Assembly (NCBI RefSeq): GCF_029227915.1
Contig: NC_079889.1
Location: 10,292,001-10,356,000, forward strand
DNA from: Hydractinia symbiolongicarpus
Lineage: Eukaryota > Cnidaria > Hydrozoa > Anthoathecata > Hydractiniidae
Length of the DNA stretch: 64,000 nt
Direction of reading: 5' to 3'
Made by a program: the position numbers and the translations under genes. Shown piece after piece: positions 50,741-62,269 of this stretch; position 1 is the stretch's first letter; the number at the start of each line of letters is the position of its first letter. The notes beneath the pieces were generated by a model. The model worked only from the letters and a program-made list of their open reading frames with translations. It did no database searches and was not told the DNA's origin.

Positions 50741-53700
50741 ATGTTTTTTCTATCGGTTACCGTGTGTTTGGTAATGATTGGCACATCACTATGTCAAGCT
50801 CCGCTCGACATTGATCTGTGTAAGTGTTGCTTTTACTTATTTACTTATTTATTTACACGCCATAGTAAATTTAAACTGAAGTTCCGCGTCGCCTGTTGCT
50901 TTGATATTTTCGTACTAGTACAGTGAACGCTGATTTAACCAAGAATTGCTAATTTTCGCATATTATAAACATATATTTTAAGCAATGTGTCAAAAAGAGG
51001 CAAAATTCTGTGAGAATAAGTAAAAACAACAACAAAGAGGCCTGGAAACAGGGTCACTGGTCGGTGTTTGATTCGTATTATTTGTAAAGTTTTTCACTTG
51101 AGATAAGATTACGGACTTAATTGCGTTAATAAAAATGTTCGTGCTGGATTTAACGCCTTTAATCCGTCGGCAGTGAACTTTTTAAAATGCTTAAAGAAAA
51201 TTTCAAAAATATGCCAAATTTTCCATTTGATTTTCTCGTTAAAAACTGCGCTAAACTGAACCATATAACTACTATTGGCAAGTTGCTCATTTGTTCTTTC
51301 ATACTTAACTACATCCTTACCGCATGTCAAAAAGCAACGCCCCTTCCGTCCCCTACAATGCCCTTAGATTCAATTATTCTATGATTTAAAAAATGTTTAA
51401 AATTTCTGACTACAATACAAAAAAATCGATAGATTTTTAAAAATTGTTTTAACTTGCGCGACACATAAATTCTTTGCTTGTTGTAGTGAATGCATGTGAC
51501 GTGAAGATCGAACCAATCGGTTGTTATCATGACATGACAGACATTTCATCCCGAAGTTTACCGGAACAAGTAAGTGTAAACTCGGCCTAGAAACAGACGC
51601 AAGAAGTTTTTGACGGTATTTTTGTGTAGGCTTTTAGTATTTTTTGGCGCCTTATACAACCTCTATCCCAGGGCCTGTAGCGTGTTTCATGAGGATAAAA
51701 CTCGTAAGCTTTTATTCGAAGATTATTATTAAGGCGAAATGCACTGTGAACGAGGTTGCCCGTCGTATTTGGGACATCATTTCATCGTTTTTAATTTTTA
51801 TATTTAGTTGATTAACGAAAGAGACCCAACCAGCAATGTTTATAACTCACATAACCAGTTAGATTGGAAGGATCAATCGTACATTCCTGGTTTCGTATGC
51901 AGGTATATAGTGTTTTTACAATTACTTACAGGTGATTTATGCGGGAACCATTTTTGATGTTTTTACTTAAAAGTACTTACTTTAATGTTTTATTATGCAG
52001 GATATACACCTTTTTTATAGCAACAAAATAGCTCAGGGACTGGTCCTGAAATTAAACGATAAATTAAGGGAATCTGCTTAGCTACCCTCCGTCCCATTAA
52101 CACTTTTCCCCTAGCTAGTAACCAGGACATGAAAGCAGCAATGTAGGATGGTACGGAGGAAATGTTTTGTGTAGACTCCACTACTGGAGTGCATGATTCA
52201 AAAGTTTACGGTAGAATCCACAATCCAGTACTATAAAAAATAAAGGCAGATAATAATCCATGGATAATAGTTTTTTCTATGTAACGTATTTTAACTGAAG
52301 GGCTAAACCTTTAAAATATTTAAACAAAAATAATAATAACAATCAGTAAGCCTTTCACTCTTGACAACGTGAGGGCTGACACCTAAAATGTGAGTTTCTT
52401 CTAAAAAGCGTCTTGAATACTATATACTAGGGAGCTCTCGTTCAAAGCTAACGTAAGCTAGCTGTAATAGGTAATCGCTGACTAGCTAAATTCGAACTGG
52501 AGAGTTAGTTAGGTACATGGTACATATATAAATTAGATAAAAATTCTACTTCCTAGCTGGTTGCTGTTGCCGGCTGGTTTTATCATGCTAGCTAACAAAC
52601 ATGTCTCGCATCATTAATATCATCAAAACCAGAAAAACATAAACAATTTACTTTGAAGGAAAGAAAAATGTTCAAAAAGGACCGCTATCTTTTTTGCAAA
52701 CATAATTTCCGTTACTTTATGCTGGGAAGTTTATTTAACAGGCCGTACGGTCTGCTAATATCTAATCCTATTAATTTATATGTAGCATGTACCATATATA
52801 AATGCCTATATACAGGTGCGTTGGTATGCGGGTATGCAGGTATATTTTTTTAACGCCTCGCTCCATTGCGCAAGCCGTAATGACGTGACTGGTAATTTTT
52901 GTGCCGTGGACAACCATGCTCATTCACGCCGGGGAATTAATATATACAATGCTATAAAACGAACAACAAAGTTTATTGACTAGGAAAGGCTATATTTTCT
53001 ATCAAATTTCAGGTTGTTAAACTTTTAAACTTTTAAGTATTTACGGTAATACAAAAATGCAAATCCTTACCTTACTTTGCTGTACCAAGCGCTTGAGAAC
53101 TTTGAATGGTTGTGGGATAAACCATACCCTTGGTAAGTTAGTAAATTTAAAACGAGCAGCGAGCTTTAGTTTGACGATGTGATTAATACTATAAAAATTG
53201 CAATACAAGTTAAAAAACATGTAGTGATTAATTCCTGGAATTTAGACGCATGTGGGACAGGCATGTTTGGTAAGTAAATGCATCCATAATGGAAGCCTGT
53301 GCGCTTTAAATGCTAAAGCTTGACTTTTAGGTTTTCAATCGCAAAAAAATCCACGAAATTATCTCTTTGATTCGCAATAAAGATATTCCATCAAATTCGT
53401 CTACAGTCTTCTCCCGCAAATATTTCTCACCTAGGATAAGATTGTAAAACGACGTCATACGAATTTCTTATTTTATAGAAATTATGTTTAGGTGCGCGAA
53501 GAAGGCGTTTGCACGTGGGTTTAAAGTCATTGGTATTCAGAATTTCGCAGAATGCTGGTCCGGGCCTACAGGTGAATTGACGTACAGCAAGCACGGGGAT
53601 GCTGGATCTTGTGTGGATCGAAAATATCACAAAATAAGCCATTCAAAGAAATGTGTCGTAGGAGCAGGAGAGGCGTCAACAAATTTTGTATACAGGATCG

Positions 53701-54697
53701 CTCCAACAGGTAAACGCTTGTATAATTATAGTCGTTAATCCAACCTCGAACCCAGGGCCTGTAGCGTTTTTGATCCCATTTTCAAGCGCTACATGCCCTG
53801 GCTTCGAGTTAGCCGTCGATCCTGTGATTTCAAAATGGTAGCTGAATCGCTACTTCAAGTTAGAAAAAATGCACGAAATGCTGGCACCTGAATATTGCGC
53901 CACGAGCGAAAATCTAAAGCCCAGATTATGATTGTTAATCTAGGCTCGATTATTCTTGCATTTAGCATGCAGTTTGTACTACGAACCAGTTGGTTGTTAC
54001 CAAGACGACCTAGTGAAACCCAGACCTCTCCCTGAGATGTTACAAACAGAGCGAGATTACACTGATACGGAAAAATGGAACAAGATTTTGATCAATTGGG
54101 AGAACTGGGGTCAATATAGCCCTGAGATGATTTGCAGGTGTGCTTACAAAGCGCGTATGGAGGGGAAAGATTATTTCGGAATACAATTTTGGGGTATGTT
54201 GTTTCAGTATTTTTGTATTTCTTTTATGGCTTGTTTACACGCCGACAAGATATACACATTTGTGATAGCGTTTAAGCTTTTGACGACTGACGGTAGTAAA
54301 CGCCACGTTATAAGCAATCTGACGGACAAAATCGGTTGATTACGGAGTTGTTCAAACACGCTCAAAATCGTTTTTGTTTTAAGAAGGCATGTTAAATTAC
54401 ACGGGAATTCCTATTATCATATGTTGCAATATATTTGACGAGAGACGAAGATTTCATAGCAGATTGATGTCATTTTATTACGTTATCGCCAACAATAAGT
54501 TGTATTGTTGTTTTATCGATATAGGAGAATGTTGGGCCGGAGATAAAGAAACGTCAAATTACAGTAAGATTGGAAAGTCAGAAAAATGTCACGGCACCGA
54601 TTTTCAGAAATGTCGATGTAATTCGTACCACTGTGTTGGCGCAGCATACACGAATTATGTTTACAAGCTGATCTCGGGTCCAGTTATTGTTGATTAA
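50741..54697 (+). CDS. Secreted protein with two homologous cysteine-rich (WSC-like) repeats
   Basis: Exons 50741-50819, 51487-51569, 51808-51902, 53492-53709, 53966-54193 and 54525-54697 (stop 54695-54697); 876 nt encode 291 residues. Residues 1-19 are a clear signal peptide (MFFLSVTVCLVMIGTSLCQA). Two repeats follow. Repeat A (exons 2-4) runs from GCYHD through LPEQ, CRCAKKAFARGF, IGIQNFAECWSG, TYSKHG to VVGAGEASTNFVYRI; repeat B (exons 5-6) runs from GCYQDD through LPEM, CRCAYKARMEGKDYFGIQFW, GECWAG, NYSKIGKSEKC to CVGAAYTNYVYKL. Cysteines occupy corresponding places, so they are likely disulphide-bonded. The pattern G-C-[YF]-x-D ... L-P ... C-x3-A ... F-x-[IL]-Q ... E-C-W is common in cnidarian secreted proteins and resembles the WSC carbohydrate-binding domain; naming it WSC is inference. 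Exons are of good coding quality. Poly(A) signal at 54755. Confidence 0.85.
51658..51758. repeat. CAACCTCG fold-back element in intron 2 of the secreted-protein gene
   Basis: CAACCTCTATCCCAGGGCCT at the left and GTGAACGAGGTTG at the right, around a looser centre of ~65 bp. Confidence 0.7.
53741..53815. repeat. CAACCTCG fold-back element in intron 4 of the secreted-protein gene
   Basis: CAACCTCGAACCCAGGGCCT then GTAGCG pairs with CGCTACATGCCCTGGCTTCG then AGTTAG. Arms of about 26 bp surround a ~20-bp loop, one of the cleanest hairpins of the family. Confidence 0.82.
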
Positions 54698-54754
54698 ACT
54701 GAAGTGAAGGACACCAGTAATAATTAATTAGGGTAGCTAATTACCTGGTACTCT

Positions 54755-54760
54755 AATAAA
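54755..54760 (+). promoter_or_regulatory. Poly(A) signal AATAAA of the secreted-protein gene
   Basis: Canonical hexamer 58 bp after the stop codon. Confidence 0.65.
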
Positions 54761-54940
54761 GTTATTTGTAAATTACCTTTTTATGTTTGTAAAGATAAAT
54801 AGATGATAGATGATATATACAAACATATAAATAACCGCGTGTAGTCTTTTGTCTGGCGCAAGAACGAAGTGATATGATCTACCATATCAAACGGTTTTGT
54901 TGTTTTATTACGGAGAATTTTTTTAACCCTTAAAGCACGG

Positions 54941-55012
54941 GTCCTTGTCATATCACGCATTCGACTTGTAATCGTAGGGTTTCAGGTTCGAGTCCCCACT
55001 CAGGCACACTTT
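54941..55012 (+). mobile_element. tRNA-Thr-like sequence, probably a SINE head
   Basis: CGACTTGTAATCG gives an anticodon loop with TGT, and GGTTCGAGTCCCC is a consensus box B with a T-stem. The D arm and acceptor stem do not pair properly, so this is a tRNA relic or SINE head rather than a working tRNA. The unrelated repeat at 55105 follows. Confidence 0.5.
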
Positions 55013-55104
55013 AAATATAGTGTTGATAGCCCATTTGATGCCATCTACTGACCGCTAATCGGCTTGTGAGGCAGGCGAACCAATTACAGGAATGCTATAC
55101 GTAT

Positions 55105-55690
55105 TTTTGGTGGTAATGTAACATATTTACAGTCGGATGGAGGATAAGCCAGCCATTTGAATCGATTCCCCAAAAACATTAAAACTTTCCGTTACTTACT
55201 TACTAATTATAAAAAATGGCAGTTTATTCTCTACTTTGTTATAAGAATACACGGTATATTGCTTCAAGTTAAGACAGACCAAACTCATGGATTTTTCCAC
55301 CAGCTATCAAAAAGTTCTTATCTACCACACATTACATATTACCTTTTTCGTTGCATTTTGAACTGAACTTATTGACGTATTGAAGTGAAAAAGACGTCTA
55401 ATAATCTAGGTTTAAAATTCATTTAAAGCTTAAAAATGGCTGCCAAATAATGCGCAGACGTGCAATGTACAAAACTGTGTTTTTCATGCAAATAAGACTA
55501 CAATTTTATAGAAAAGAGATCCTTCCTTTACTATTACCCATTGTATCATAAAGAGTGCTTTTTGAAAATGCAGTCCTTTTTTCTAAAAAAGGAGCTTAAA
55601 ACGCTTTTCTCGCCCTCTGTATCTTGCGGATTTAAAAAAATCCATAAAAAAAATTGGTAGAGTTCTTCAGGGTACATGTCCAGTACACCC
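55105..55690 (+). repeat. Dispersed repeat, copy 1 of a pair (partner at 61205-62065)
   Basis: Shares with the partner: TGGTGGTAATGTAACAT, TTACAGTCGGA, CCATTTGAATCGATTCCCCA, TAAAAATGGCTGCCAAATAA, and AAATGCAGTCCTTT, in the same order. This copy contains only a stump of the 27-bp minisatellite seen in the partner. No coding capacity. Confidence 0.75.
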
Positions 55691-55701
55691 AGCATGTTTA
55701 G

Positions 55702-55790
55702 CAAACCTCGTCTCCAGGGTCTTATGGCCCCTGAGGCGTTATTACGGAGTGGCCAACAATGACCCTGAAACAGGCTGGTCAGGTGAACTC
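55702..55790. repeat. CAACCTCG-family element (GTCTTATGGCCCCTGAGG type)
   Basis: AAACCTCGTCTCCAGGGTCT, GGCCCCTGAGGCGTTATTAC and GGAGTGGCCAACAATGACCC match the elements at 63585-63682 and, partly, 46220-46250 and 20065-20130. It abuts the end of the 55105 repeat. Confidence 0.7.
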
Positions 55791-56562
55791 CAAAGATAAT
55801 AAGATGCAAATTTGGCCTTAAAATCAAAATTTAAAAATGGCGGGCAAAAAAGGCACAACATCAAAGAAACTTTTTTTTGTCGAAAAATTTTCAGAATATT
55901 ACAGACTTTACTCTATTGATCTTAGCTTAAATGTTTTATATTTTAAAAACGTTTTGAACGTTTGTTGCTATTAAAATGCATGAGAACTGTAGTTAGCTAG
56001 CTGCTGTATATGTTACGTAGCTGCCTAGCTAACGTGAAATCCTGAGACAGGTTTAATTATTCGCATAGTTATAAACGACATATTCGATCGCTATTATTTT
56101 CCAGGTGGGTAATTTTGTTTAACACGCATGAAATTGTATGAGAAGAGCAGGGTACTCTAGTTGCACACAAATTTTTCAACAATTTTTCAATTTTCAACTA
56201 CTTTTAAAATGATAACAAATTTTCCAAGTATATAAACTAAGTAAACCGCTTCTATTAATAACACAACATTCAATGTTTTAGGATAAAATAACTACACAAA
56301 TTAACTGCAGTAAGAATGGGTTCACTACAGTTGAATATTACAGTGAAACTCCTATAAAATTCAATATATCTTAAAACCTGTTCTAAATATCATATATTTT
56401 CAAAATTTCCTATCATATATAATTTACGTTATTAAATTGAAATGTGCAACTCATTTCCTCCAGAAGTTTTTTGTTTTCTCTTTTAAATTGATCATAACCG
56501 AGACTGGAGAATTAATAGTTTTCCTAACAGTTTTAAAACTTTTGTCACGTCGTTCTTAATTA

Positions 56563-56880
56563 TTATTACAAGCTCTTGAGCTTGTATTAAAACGCAAATG
56601 TGTCCTACAAGAATGAAAATTTTTGCCTCTCTGAGCACCGACACGGGAGTAGTCGTGTGTTCGAATCTGATCTTGGTAACTATTTTTACTTTTTTTTTCT
56701 TTTTACTATCTCGCCCGCGAGGACGTGTTTACAGACTGACCTAACGAAAATTGAAATTTCGAGAAATTTTCTATCAATATTATTGCCTATCCGAACAGCA
56801 AAATATGTCGTGTCTAACTTCAGCTTTTTATAAACTTTTTGGCGAGGTTGTTTGCGTATATCATACGTCTTGTTATATAT
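56563..56880 (+). repeat. Dispersed element with palindromic start and tRNA-like box B, copy 2
   Basis: Same organisation as 46465-47011: TTATTACAAGCTCTTGAGCT, CGCAAATGTGTCCTACAAG, GTGTTCGAATCT, then GCGAGGTTGTTTGCGTATAT. About 230 bp of the interior are missing relative to copy 1. Confidence 0.72.
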
Positions 56881-59212
56881 AAACTGTCGCTAGGACAAGA
56901 AACCTTCTTTGCAGATAGATATTTAGAGGTATTGAAAGGTCTTATTTCGTAAGAAACAAAATTTGATATAATTGAACGACATAAAGAATGGGTTAAGTTT
57001 GTAATACAACCACTGTTGCTTGTAAAGAAAAACATTATTATAACAACAAAAAAATCATTTAGTTCATTATAATTGTTATCATTCCCTTTGCTTAATTAAC
57101 CTTTTATTTTATCCTAAGGGAATTCACTTTATAGTTTTCTGTTCACTTATCATCAATTATTACTTTCAATTACTTTAGAGAATTATCATTTGGTTTTTAT
57201 TTGCATACATTTTGTCATTGGGTAATTTATTAAATGCAGACTATTTTTTTGCAAACTATATTTTTGCTCACAAATAGGACACACGTTTTTGATTGAGATC
57301 AGTCATAATTTGAAAGTCAAAGAGCAAACTGTAGGTCCAAACTTAACTTTTGTAACTCTCATTTCTCATTCATCGCATTTTGTGTACTTCATCGTGGTTT
57401 CACTCAGACCACTTGGTGGGTTTTTTTTCTTTCCTTTTGTTTGTCAGCCATTTTGTTTTGTGTCCAAATCAGTTAGTATAGATTTTTACTTAAAGCTTTT
57501 AACTTGTATGAATCAATATTGTCATTATTTATTATTTAATAGTTCATTGGTTAAATTAGTTCTGTATACTTCCTTTTTAGTTTGAATATACATCAATGTT
57601 ACAATCAATTGTCTTATTGAGTCTCTAACCACCCGGTGCACAACAATTAAACAAAAACCAATCGTCAAACAATATTCATATTATACGACGTATTCTAAAG
57701 ACGCCTTAAAGCGACCAAAGACGTCTTGGTAGCTACCAAAACGTTTTTAAAACGTCTAAGACGTCACAAATACGCCTTTGTAACTACCAAAGCGTTTCTA
57801 AGACGTTTTAAAGACGTCTCAAATACGTCGTTGTAGCTTCCAAAACGTTCAAGTTTTCCTCTTTCAAATGTTATACTGCTAGTAGACCTTACAGTTTGGT
57901 GATCTTTAGTAAATTTGTATTCTGGACAAGGACGTTGAAAATAAACAAAGAAAGGGTTTAATGAAAACATGGTTAAATAATTTGTTAGAAAATTTATATT
58001 TATATACATATTTATAATTTACATGAACTTTTCTACAATTTATATTTCTATGAACATTTACGAACAAAAACCTTTTTAATCCAATTAGGAAAAATAAAAA
58101 CCGTAAATATCTTTTTTGTCTTTGAAACATTGCGTTGTAGTAAGACGAGCGAATATTTATCTTCCCAACGGTCGAAATGTTCGTCACTGTTATTCTGTGC
58201 TTTTAATTACATTTTTTTTACATATGTAATTTCCTTGCGTTGTATATTTGCTGTTATATTACATTTTTAATATAATTGTTCATAAATTATTGAAGATATT
58301 ATTTCGGTTTGTCTGTTCAGTATTCATATTACTGTGGAAAGTTTATCATTTCTTGAACATGATAGTTTAGCAGGCGACGTTTCGGGAGATCCTTCTTCCA
58401 TCATCGGGCAAAGTAAAATGGTGTTGAGCATGTATTTATATAATTGCAGAGGATCGAAATTCCTAAAAATTAACCAATCAGAAACGAGCTTATAATTACA
58501 TTTAATTACGGTAATCAACATTTTCGGACCTAGATGTACGTAACTACTTCTTCTGTAGGGCTGGTAACCAAATCTCAGGAAGCTGATACGAGAAAGTTTT
58601 TTTTAATTAGGTATCTCCGGCAACACTTCAACGTTGTTAGAAACAACGTCATTTTCTTTGCGTCAGTATTATTTGTACATAATCGGCGACCGTGAGAATT
58701 GTAGGGAGATAGAACGTGGAGACGAAATGTAAATATGGCGGTATATTTTGATATAAGAATTCGTGTGTGTCACATAGTTGATCGGTCAGACTAATCTAGT
58801 TTCATCTTAGTCAGCTAAGCATTAGAACACTACAGCGTCCACCACCACCAGATCTGTCGGGGGCCAATGCAACAGACATAATGGTTTGCACATCTGATAC
58901 GATAGCGTTTTTGAAGTTGTTTAAAACAGCTCATTAACTGTTTTGAACACCGCTAAAGCTATTTGCGTACATACTTAGTAAAACATCAGGGCGGGATTAA
59001 AAAAATTGATTTTCATTTAATTAGAATGAAACTAAAAGAAACCAAATTGTTAACATACTCAAAAGTAATTTCACTAAACTTCATATCAAATAAAACTGGG
59101 TTAAAAAAATTCTAAGCAGGAAGTTTTAAAATAAGATTATATACTCACTTTCAATAGAAGAAGAAGATTGGAAAAATCCTAAAATTTCTTCTTTCCCTTT
59201 TGCCCTTTCATG
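56881..59212. other. Intergenic DNA without recognised genes
   Basis: AT-rich. It holds an imperfect ~56-bp repeat rich in AAGACGTC at about 57695-57850 and, near 58355-58400, a CGACGTTTCGGGAGATCCTT block resembling sequence found at Penelope-type retroelement ends. Nothing else is supportable. Confidence 0.5.
57695..57850. repeat. Imperfect ~56-bp repeat rich in AAGACGTC
   Basis: TAGCTACCAAAACGTTTTTA, TAACTACCAAAGCGTTTCTA and TAGCTTCCAAAACGTTC recur at about 57731, 57781 and 57833, each followed by ACGTCT blocks. About 2.5 units. Confidence 0.7.
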
Positions 59213-60316
59213 TTATATTGGGACATACACCCGTCGGTCATGACTCTGCAATCAGAAAACAAAACTTTAATTAATGTGAAAATATGAGAACATTTATGAC
59301 ATGGTACTTACACAAGCAAAAAGAAGACGAAAGGGCGATACAGACACTTAAATTAGTCTAAAAAACTAGAGAATAATTTTCATAACTCGACTTTACCTAT
59401 GAATCTGGCATTTCAGGGAAAGTTTATCCACCTGTGCATTAAATTACGCGTGTTATCTTTATAATTGGAACCGCCAATCCTTGATAACAGTTAAAGTTAT
59501 AGAGCAAAAAATACACATATAATACACCTTTCCCGAGACCATGAGTCATACTTTTTTAAACTCGTAAAATATGAATACCATATTTGAATTCAGCATAGTT
59601 TGTTTAATTTATGTGTAAAAGTTTAACTTGATACGCCAACAGAAAGTGCTATTTTGAGGAGATATATATCACAGTTAAAGTCTTCTTAATGCTCAAGTTA
59701 CCATGTCTTGCCTCGTTTTCAAAAAGAGGTTGGGCATGCCACAAATCTTTAAATTAGAATAGCAGGTTGTTTACTTGCTGCATTGTTTTGAAATTTTCTC
59801 GAGAATAAGTCTCGGGAAAGGTGTATTAGTGTCTACATGGATATGATTGTAAAGAAATTCATTCAATTTATCTTTAATAACTATTAATTAATTCTTTTTT
59901 ATACGAAATACTGTCTAAACAATATATTTTTATTCATTTTTTGTATTTAGAACAATCGAACATAGAACTAAAAACGAAAACAACATTACCATGCACTTTT
60001 TCGAGGAAGCATCTTTCAGCTTCACCTCTAGCGACGATAGTTCTTCGGGCATGTCGCATACTCTGCATTCTTCTTCCATATCTATTTCCTGCTCCCCGCC
60101 AACTTGTTGAGCATGTCTCGCATCTCAGTTAGGATGGAAAGAGTCTTATATTGCAATTCTCTAGAGATCAAATGGGAAATAAAAATCTAGCTTACTTTTT
60201 GTGCACATTTAAAAGATTAAGCATGTCTTTTTCAACTCCTTAAATATAAAAGTTAAAAATTATCGCATTGTCTCACTTTTTTTCAGACAAAGGAAAGCAA
60301 GAACAAGCAGCATCAT
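59213..60316 (-). CDS. Candidate small secreted protein, 68 residues, three exons
   Basis: Minus strand exons: 60316-60277, 60123-59990 and 59245-59213 (stop 59215-59213). Phases join cleanly across both GT-AG introns. It starts MMLLVLAFLCLKKN, a short hydrophobic N-terminus compatible with a signal peptide, continues RHAQQVGGEQEIDMEEEC, RVCDMPEELSSLEVKLKD and ends ASSKKCM, SHDRRVYVPI. The mature part is acidic in the centre with three cysteines (C-x2-C ... C) and a basic pair DRR before VYVPI. A TATATATA box lies about 65 bp upstream (60379-60386). An in-frame ATG at 60379 would add 21 residues but overlaps the TATA box, so I prefer 60316. Not a family I recognise; could be a peptide precursor or a cysteine-stabilised secreted peptide. 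Confidence 0.45.
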
Positions 60317-60378
60317 CTTCAAATCTATACATTTACGTTTGCTGCCACTGCTAATTGGAGTACCACTACCTCTAATCA

Positions 60379-60386
60379 TATATATA
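60379..60386 (-). promoter_or_regulatory. TATA box for the small secreted-protein gene
   Basis: TATATATA on the minus strand, ~30 bp before a plausible start site and ~65 bp before the chosen ATG. Confidence 0.4.
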
Positions 60387-61184
60387 CTAATTTAATTAGT
60401 AATTACGGTTGCTTTTTTGTAGTGTATGGTGAGTATTGCTATAAAATAGATGAATTCCGTTGCTCACATTCTCAGTGGTAAGCTCATTAAGCTCTGGTAG
60501 AAAAACAGATAGGTGTGTTCCATGTGAAGCAAAGTAATTATCAGTCCATTTCATTTACTGTAATGAAAGTAGCGAAAAGCTGCATGTAATTATATACCGG
60601 TAAAAGTTTTGAGTTTTTGAATTTATGCACACGAGTATTTTATCGATACAATGCGTTATCGATTTTTTACAGTTAAGACCGAATTTTTTTTTAAAAAAAG
60701 AGGACACATAAACACGGATGACACATTCTTTAGCATAGAAGAGGTTCACTAAAGAAAATCAATATTTTAAAAAATATAAAAAGTATCCATATTAAACAGT
60801 TAAAGAGGTCCTTATTTAAAAAGTCAATATCTAGCCTGCGCCCATATTTTAAGGCATTTTAAGTTAAATTTTATATATGACGTGAGCGCTCGAACAAAGG
60901 TGGGATTTTACCGACTGCTTAATCAATCATTAAAGTCTGCACGTGTCTAATTAATGTAGCGTTATAATTTAATATAATTTATGCAAAATATATTTTTGAG
61001 TTTTTTCTGTTTCTCGCTCCATGGAAGCTCAGTCCGTATGTTTGACCTCCGGTGCTGTATTTTACAGTGGAACATCAAAACCGATCAGTATTCGCTTAGT
61101 AAAGAGTTTGATGTCATAAATCTTATGTGTATAGCGTAAATTAGATATTCATATTAAGCTAGTTCTCAGGCTCGTTAAAGCCAT

Positions 61185-61224
61185 TATGTTATATTACCAC
61201 CATTTCTGGTGGTAATATAACATA
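61185..61224. repeat. Perfect 18-bp inverted repeat
   Basis: TATGTTATATTACCACCA and its exact inverted complement are separated by TTTC. It sits at the left edge of the repeat shared with 55105-55690, so may be one terminus of that element. Confidence 0.85.
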
Positions 61225-62065
61225 GTTACAGTCGGAGGAAGGCAACAGCCTGCCATTTGGATCGAATCCCCAAAGACATTGAAACTTCCCGTTACTTATA
61301 TACTAACTATAAATAATGACCGTTGTCTGTTTGTCGGCTAAAGTTGGGTCATTTTGTACCACGCACGATATATTTTTGTTGCCTATGCAAATTTTGAAAT
61401 TTTTCACGAGCTAACAACGGGTTCAAAATAATAGCCAGAGCGTTACTTTGTTATAAGAATACACAGTAATTTGGTTTCAGTGTTAAAATACACGCGGCTG
61501 ACCAAATCTGGATTTGTTCACTAGGTAACAACCAGTCTCCATGTTTTAGTTGCATTTGGACTTGTCAACGTATTGACTGGAAGCAGTTAAAAATTCTAAT
61601 AATCACCGACAAAATATATTGGCAAAACTCAGAGAGATTCAGTTACATATAGGAACTGAAGAACTCTTCCCCCTATATCAAAGCTTTTTTTGCAGACAAA
61701 AACACTGTCAGAGCACTAATACAGGGGAAAGGGGGGATTCACAGCTGTCGTCACTGTTTTGCCATTTATTTTGTCCAGTATTGTAGGATAAAAATTCATT
61801 TAAAGCTAAAAAATGGCTACCAAGTAATGGGCAGACGTACAATGTGCAAAATTATATAATTCTCCTTTTTACTGTTACCAATTGTAACACAAATAGTACT
61901 TTTTAAAAAAATGCAGTCCTTTCTTTGAAAAAGGAACCTAATTTATCAAACTAAATTTGACTAGGGGCAAATACTAGAAATGGAACGCTTTCTTTTGTGC
62001 TCTGAACATTATGGATTTAAATAATTCAATAAAAAAAAATCGTGGAGTTCTTTAGCATACATGTC
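61205..62065 (+). repeat. Dispersed repeat, copy 2 of the 55-kb/61-kb pair
   Basis: Contains TTACAGTCGGA, CCATTTGGATCGAATCCCCA, a CCCGTGGAT-family relative (CCGTTGTCTGTTTGTCGG), TGGCTACCAAGTAATGGGCA and AAATGCAGTCCTTT, collinear with 55105-55690, and then runs into the 27-bp minisatellite. Confidence 0.72.
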
Positions 62066-62262
62066 TAGAACTCCTAGCTTGTGTAAAATTTCCAGTACAT
62101 CTAGACTGTGTAACACCTTCAGTAAACCTAGCCTGCGCAACATTTCCAATACACCTAGCTTGTCTAATATTTCCATTACACCTAGCCTGTGTAACATTTC
62201 CAGTACATCCAGCCTGTGTAAAATTTTTAGCAACCCTAGCCTGTGTAACATTTTCAGTGCAC
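62062..62262. repeat. 27-bp minisatellite, about 7 units
   Basis: Unit CCTAGCCTGTGTAACATTTC then CAGTACA, with substitutions. As 27 is a multiple of three and no unit holds a stop, both strands show open nine-residue repeats (PSLCNISST on one, LHRLGVLEM-like on the other). I treat both as by-products of the array. Confidence 0.88.
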
Positions 62263-62269
62263 CATGGAG

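Noticed and set aside
52653-52853. 66-codon frame in intron 3 of the secreted-protein gene
   Set aside because: No acceptor/donor in phase and no cysteine pattern of the family.
54941-55012. Functional tRNA-Thr(TGT)
   Set aside because: Acceptor stem and D arm do not pair; more likely a SINE head or relic.
57764-58009. Minus-strand frame with RPCPEYKFTKDHQTVRST
   Set aside because: Runs into the AAGACGTC repeat and lacks an acceptor AG or start; coding evidence insufficient.
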